Shown here piece after piece: positions 61,872-64,000 of a DNA stretch of 64,000 nt. The notes beneath the pieces were generated by a model. The model was not told the origin of the DNA. It saw nothing but the letters and a program-made list of their open reading frames with translations, and made no database searches. This DNA is from Ascidiimonas aurantiaca (GTDB lineage Bacteria; Bacteroidota; Bacteroidia; Flavobacteriales; Flavobacteriaceae): contig NZ_JBBEWR010000002.1 in NCBI RefSeq assembly GCF_037646345.1, positions 420,129 through 484,128 on the forward strand, read 5' to 3'. The position numbers and the translations under genes were made by a program. Position 1 is the stretch's first letter. Each line of letters starts with the position of its first letter.

Positions 61872-62083
61872 CAAGAAAATTCCTTTGGATTCTTAGTATT
61901 CTATTTGTGCCGCAAGTGATGATTTCCCAAACACATACCAATGCAAGTATAGAAAATGATGTATATGTCAATTACAACACTTACTCCAGTGGATCAACAG
62001 GTGATGGTAGAGGGAACCTCATTCTTTTCGGAGATGGCAGCAATGGAGGGGGAAGCTTACAAAGGGTTTGGAGGTTTCTCTAA
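61868..62083 (+). pseudogene. Truncated start of a secreted protein gene
   Basis: A 71-residue frame with a good signal peptide (ILFVPQVMISQ) and a mature start THTNASIENDVYVNYN, then a Gly/Ser-rich stretch (SGSTGDGRGNLILFGDG) that stops abruptly. It is coupled to the preceding gene by an ATGA overlap. Other genes of the type would be hundreds of residues long, so the piece looks like the remains of a longer gene cut by a later event at about 62,050-62,100. All three frames close by 62,102. Confidence 0.55.
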
Positions 62084-62099
62084 AGGATTTAGTTGACTT

Positions 62100-62519
62100 C
62101 TAAGATATCACGTCAGTATACCTGAAGTCTTTATAAGATAAATTTGTCTTGCCTAGTAAATCCTTTCTCATTTCTAGAATAATTGTTCCAATAATTTCTC
62201 TTCCTTTTTGAGGGTCTGGCTGATTTCCTTGTTCTTCGATTAATAATCGTATTAAGTTATTGATTGATTCAACAACTTCATCAGAGCTGTACAACCAAGA
62301 TTTATATTGTTCTTCAAAGAATTTTCTCTTTGTTTCTGCAGAAACGGTTGAGCCTACAAAACCCTGTAATGCAATAATCAAATTCGAATATTTTTCTTCC
62401 TTGAATTTTAGCATTGCTTCCTTTTGCTTGCCTTTAATGGCAAAAAAAAATGTCAAATAACTACTCAATAAAGCTGTCAATATTGGTAGAATGATTAACA
62501 ATAAATCTTTAATTTCCAT
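62100..62519 (-). CDS. Hypothetical single-span membrane protein in a possible cassette
   Basis: A 139-residue protein with one N-terminal membrane span (about 5-27, LLLIILPILTALLSSYLTFFF). The rest is a cytoplasmic helical domain with mixed charges (EEKYSNLIIALQGFVG, EQGNQPDPQKGREIIG). I do not recognise a family. Its start lies 17 bases after the conserved edge of a palindromic element, with no space for a promoter, so it would rely on readthrough. Its 3' side has no such element, as if cut off there. Confidence 0.62.
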   Translation of the reverse strand: MEIKDLLLIILPILTALLSSYLTFFFAIKGKQKEAMLKFKEEKYSNLIIALQGFVGSTVSAETKRKFFEEQYKSWLYSSDEVVESINNLIRLLIEEQGNQPDPQKGREIIGTIILEMRKDLLGKTNLSYKDFRYTDVIS

Positions 62520-62535
62520 GGTTACTTTTAATTGA

Positions 62536-62665
62536 GCATAACGGTTTGGCTATGAGTAGTTGCGTTGGTTGGCACATAACCTTGCAAGTACACACCAAGT
62601 TGGAAATTCCGAAGGAACTTCCAAAGTAAGCCAGTAGAAGCAATTACTTATAGCCAATGTTAGGC
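62536..62665 (-). repeat. attC-like element 1 (cassette border)
   Basis: On the minus strand it begins GCCTAAC (fits RYYYAAC) at 62665-62659 and ends GTTATGC at 62542-62536 (near GTTRRRY). Inside, a 16-base arm pair (62548-62563 with 62640-62655) matches in 14 positions plus two G-T pairs. An internal hairpin TTGGAA-A-TTCC / GGAA-C-TTCCAA with mismatched extra bases lies at 62600-62624. The total is 130 bases, within the attC range. It starts seven bases after the stop of the gene at 62673. Confidence 0.55.
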
Positions 62666-62672
62666 ACTGGCT

Positions 62673-63842
62673 TTATTTCTTTTCTAACTTCTCTAATCTT
62701 TTTTGCAAGTCAAGAAGTTTTTTGTTGAGTGATTCTAAGTCCTCAATTTTTTTGGATTGTTCTTTGATTTTCTTTTCTTGTTGAATAGTATAAAGCGTCA
62801 ATTCCTCAATTTTTTGCAAAAGTTTAGAATTCATTTCACCAAGATAAATACCGTTTTCCTCAACTTCTTTGGCAGAAGGTATGTCTTTTAAATGGCCTTT
62901 TTCTTTGATATGGTTTTCTACTTCTTTAAGCGAGGGTAATTTGTAATCATCGTAAAAAACAAAGTCAGACCATCCACTGGCTTCTACCTTAATTTCTCTC
63001 GCTCCAATTGATCCTTCTACTGCTAGTTTATGTGTTCCTGTAGTTGTTGTGTTGATGCCTACACTGCCATTGGTTTTTACAATAATTTGACCAATTCCAC
63101 CACCAGTTTTAATGGCAAAATCCTCATAAGCTGTATTACTGGCATTTCTTGAAGAAATGTAATTAATGTATGTTGGATTTTCAGTAGATGGACCAGCTGC
63201 AGCTATATTTAAAGTTCCTTCATTTGTTCGGAACGTAGCAATTGTTTCGTTCCCGCTATTTCTAAATACATCTAATTTACTACTAGGAGAATTTGTACCT
63301 AATCCGAGATTTCCGTTTCTTTTTAGCGTCATTCGATCTTCACCTGACATCTGGAATTTAATATCTCCAATTGCTGCTTGGTTATCTAAAATCGCAGTTC
63401 CATCATTATTCAAATTCTGACTTATTTCAAGTCGTTGATTGGAAGACTGACTTACCCTAAATGTTCCACCTACTATATCCAGCCTTGCGTTTGGGTTAGA
63501 TGTTCCAATACCAATATTACCATTTGTTTTGACGAGAAATTGTCCAATTCCGCCTCCGGTTTTAATGGCAAAATCCTCATATGCTGTATTACTGGCATTC
63601 CTAGAAGAAATGTAATTGATATAGGTTGGATTTTCAGTTGAAGAGCCAGCTGCCGAAATATTGATTAATCCTTCATCAGTTCTAAAAGTAGCTATGGTTT
63701 CATTTCCACTATTTCTGTACACATCCAGTTTGCTGGTTGGTGAGTTTGTGCCAATACCTACTTTATCTCCTGTGTCTGATACTTGAGCATGCGAAAGGGT
63801 TTGAATGAAGATTAAAAGAAATACTAAGGTTAATTTATTCAT
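62673..63842 (-). CDS. Exported protein with repeated VGIGT modules (tail-fibre-like)
   Basis: A 389-residue protein with a signal peptide (cleavage after SHAQ, about 19). Residues 28-125 and 180-275 are near-copies (KLDVYRNSGNETIATFRT and KLDVFRNSGNETIATFRT; NASNTAYEDFAIKTGGGIGQ twice), so the gene arose by internal duplication. The C-terminus (GWSDFVFYDDYKLPSLKE, IPSAKEVEENGIYLGEMNSKLL) is followed by a lysine/glutamate coiled coil. It is paralogous to the plus-strand gene at 61002. Its DNA is bounded on both sides by the palindromic elements described here. Function unknown; a trimeric surface fibre is likely. Confidence 0.72.
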   Translation of the reverse strand: MNKLTLVFLLIFIQTLSHAQVSDTGDKVGIGTNSPTSKLDVYRNSGNETIATFRTDEGLINISAAGSSTENPTYINYISSRNASNTAYEDFAIKTGGGIGQFLVKTNGNIGIGTSNPNARLDIVGGTFRVSQSSNQRLEISQNLNNDGTAILDNQAAIGDIKFQMSGEDRMTLKRNGNLGLGTNSPSSKLDVFRNSGNETIATFRTNEGTLNIAAAGPSTENPTYINYISSRNASNTAYEDFAIKTGGGIGQIIVKTNGSVGINTTTTGTHKLAVEGSIGAREIKVEASGWSDFVFYDDYKLPSLKEVENHIKEKGHLKDIPSAKEVEENGIYLGEMNSKLLQKIEELTLYTIQQEKKIKEQSKKIEDLESLNKKLLDLQKRLEKLEKK

Positions 63843-63871
63843 GGGAAAGTTTTCAAGTTAAGGGAAATTGA

Positions 63872-64000
63872 TCATAACGTTCTCGTATAACCGCAGTTAC
63901 GGGTTTATATGCGTTAATTTTCGGTTTAGCACAGACTTTAGCAATTCCGAGTGGATTCGGACGTAGTCGAATCCGCCGTAATTGCGGTTATACATTGTTA
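63872..64000 (-). repeat. attC-like element 2 (cut by the window edge)
   Basis: On the minus strand it runs from TAAC (64000-63997) to GTTATGA (63878-63872), before the start of the gene at 63842. A 18-base arm pair (63885-63902 with 63976-63993) matches in 17 positions. An internal hairpin GGATTCG / CGAATCC (63953-63959, 63968-63974) has an eight-base loop. The arms differ in sequence from element 1, while the ends agree (TAAC... and ACGTTATG). Confidence 0.5.

Noticed and set aside
1..64000. CRISPR arrays, rRNA genes, insertion sequences with transposase, replication origin
   Set aside because: No regularly spaced direct repeats, no rRNA segments, no transposase motifs and no dnaA-type cluster were seen. 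rpmH alone does not mark an origin here.

Overview
The window looks like the chromosome of a Bacteroidota bacterium of the class Flavobacteriia. The signs are a genome rich in A and T, promoters of the TTTG / TAnnTTTG type, a SusC/SusD pair, a type IX secretion sorting domain, a GlmU-like protein and the DUF4199 and DUF4252 families, and lipoproteins with an S/A-C lipobox. Positions 1-57,300 read as ordinary chromosome. Positions from about 57,430 to the end read as acquired DNA.

Layout. 1-6,400: an ECF sigma factor with a putative anti-sigma partner, then a minus-strand cell-envelope group (DUF4199 protein, family-2 glycosyltransferase, phosphohexomutase, MsbA-like exporter). 6,500-20,000: housekeeping genes (ribosomal proteins L31 and L34, MtaB, lytic transglycosylase, cardiolipin synthase, CarB, RmuC) and a very small type IX cargo protein. 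20,100-25,480: a vitamin B12 uptake locus with divergent btuF-C-D and btuB, the latter behind a clear cobalamin riboswitch; the ATPase reading frame is broken at an A9 tract. 25,500-36,300: S41 protease, a second sigma-factor operon with two DUF4252 proteins, purB, a Sir2 deacylase, TrmH and small enzymes. 36,350-40,900: B12-dependent methylmalonyl-CoA mutase (both subunits), a DivIC/FtsB-like protein and uridine kinase.

40,900-55,830 is a dedicated amino-sugar and peptidoglycan-fragment locus: AnmK, a methyltransferase, NagZ, an AmpG-like permease, an acetyltransferase, a lipoprotein glycosidase of the GHL10 type, SusD, SusC and a NagB-deacetylase fusion on the minus strand, with a DeoR regulator and MurQ divergent. 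Together they could take up cell-wall sugars across the outer membrane, trim them, bring them through the inner membrane and convert anhydro-MurNAc to fructose-6-phosphate. A cluster of TTGCA(A) motifs in the divergent promoter is the likely operator.

57,295-64,000: a tRNA-Pro(GGG) gene followed at once by a tyrosine integrase, a relaxosome protein (frameshifted at a second A9 tract), a relaxase, a membrane coiled-coil protein and surface-type proteins with VGIGT repeats. The last 1.5 kb contains two imperfect-palindrome elements that look like integron attC sites, in the same orientation, bordering single-gene units without room for promoters. This possible cassette array without a visible integrase is the most novel feature here. 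The element's far end is outside the window.
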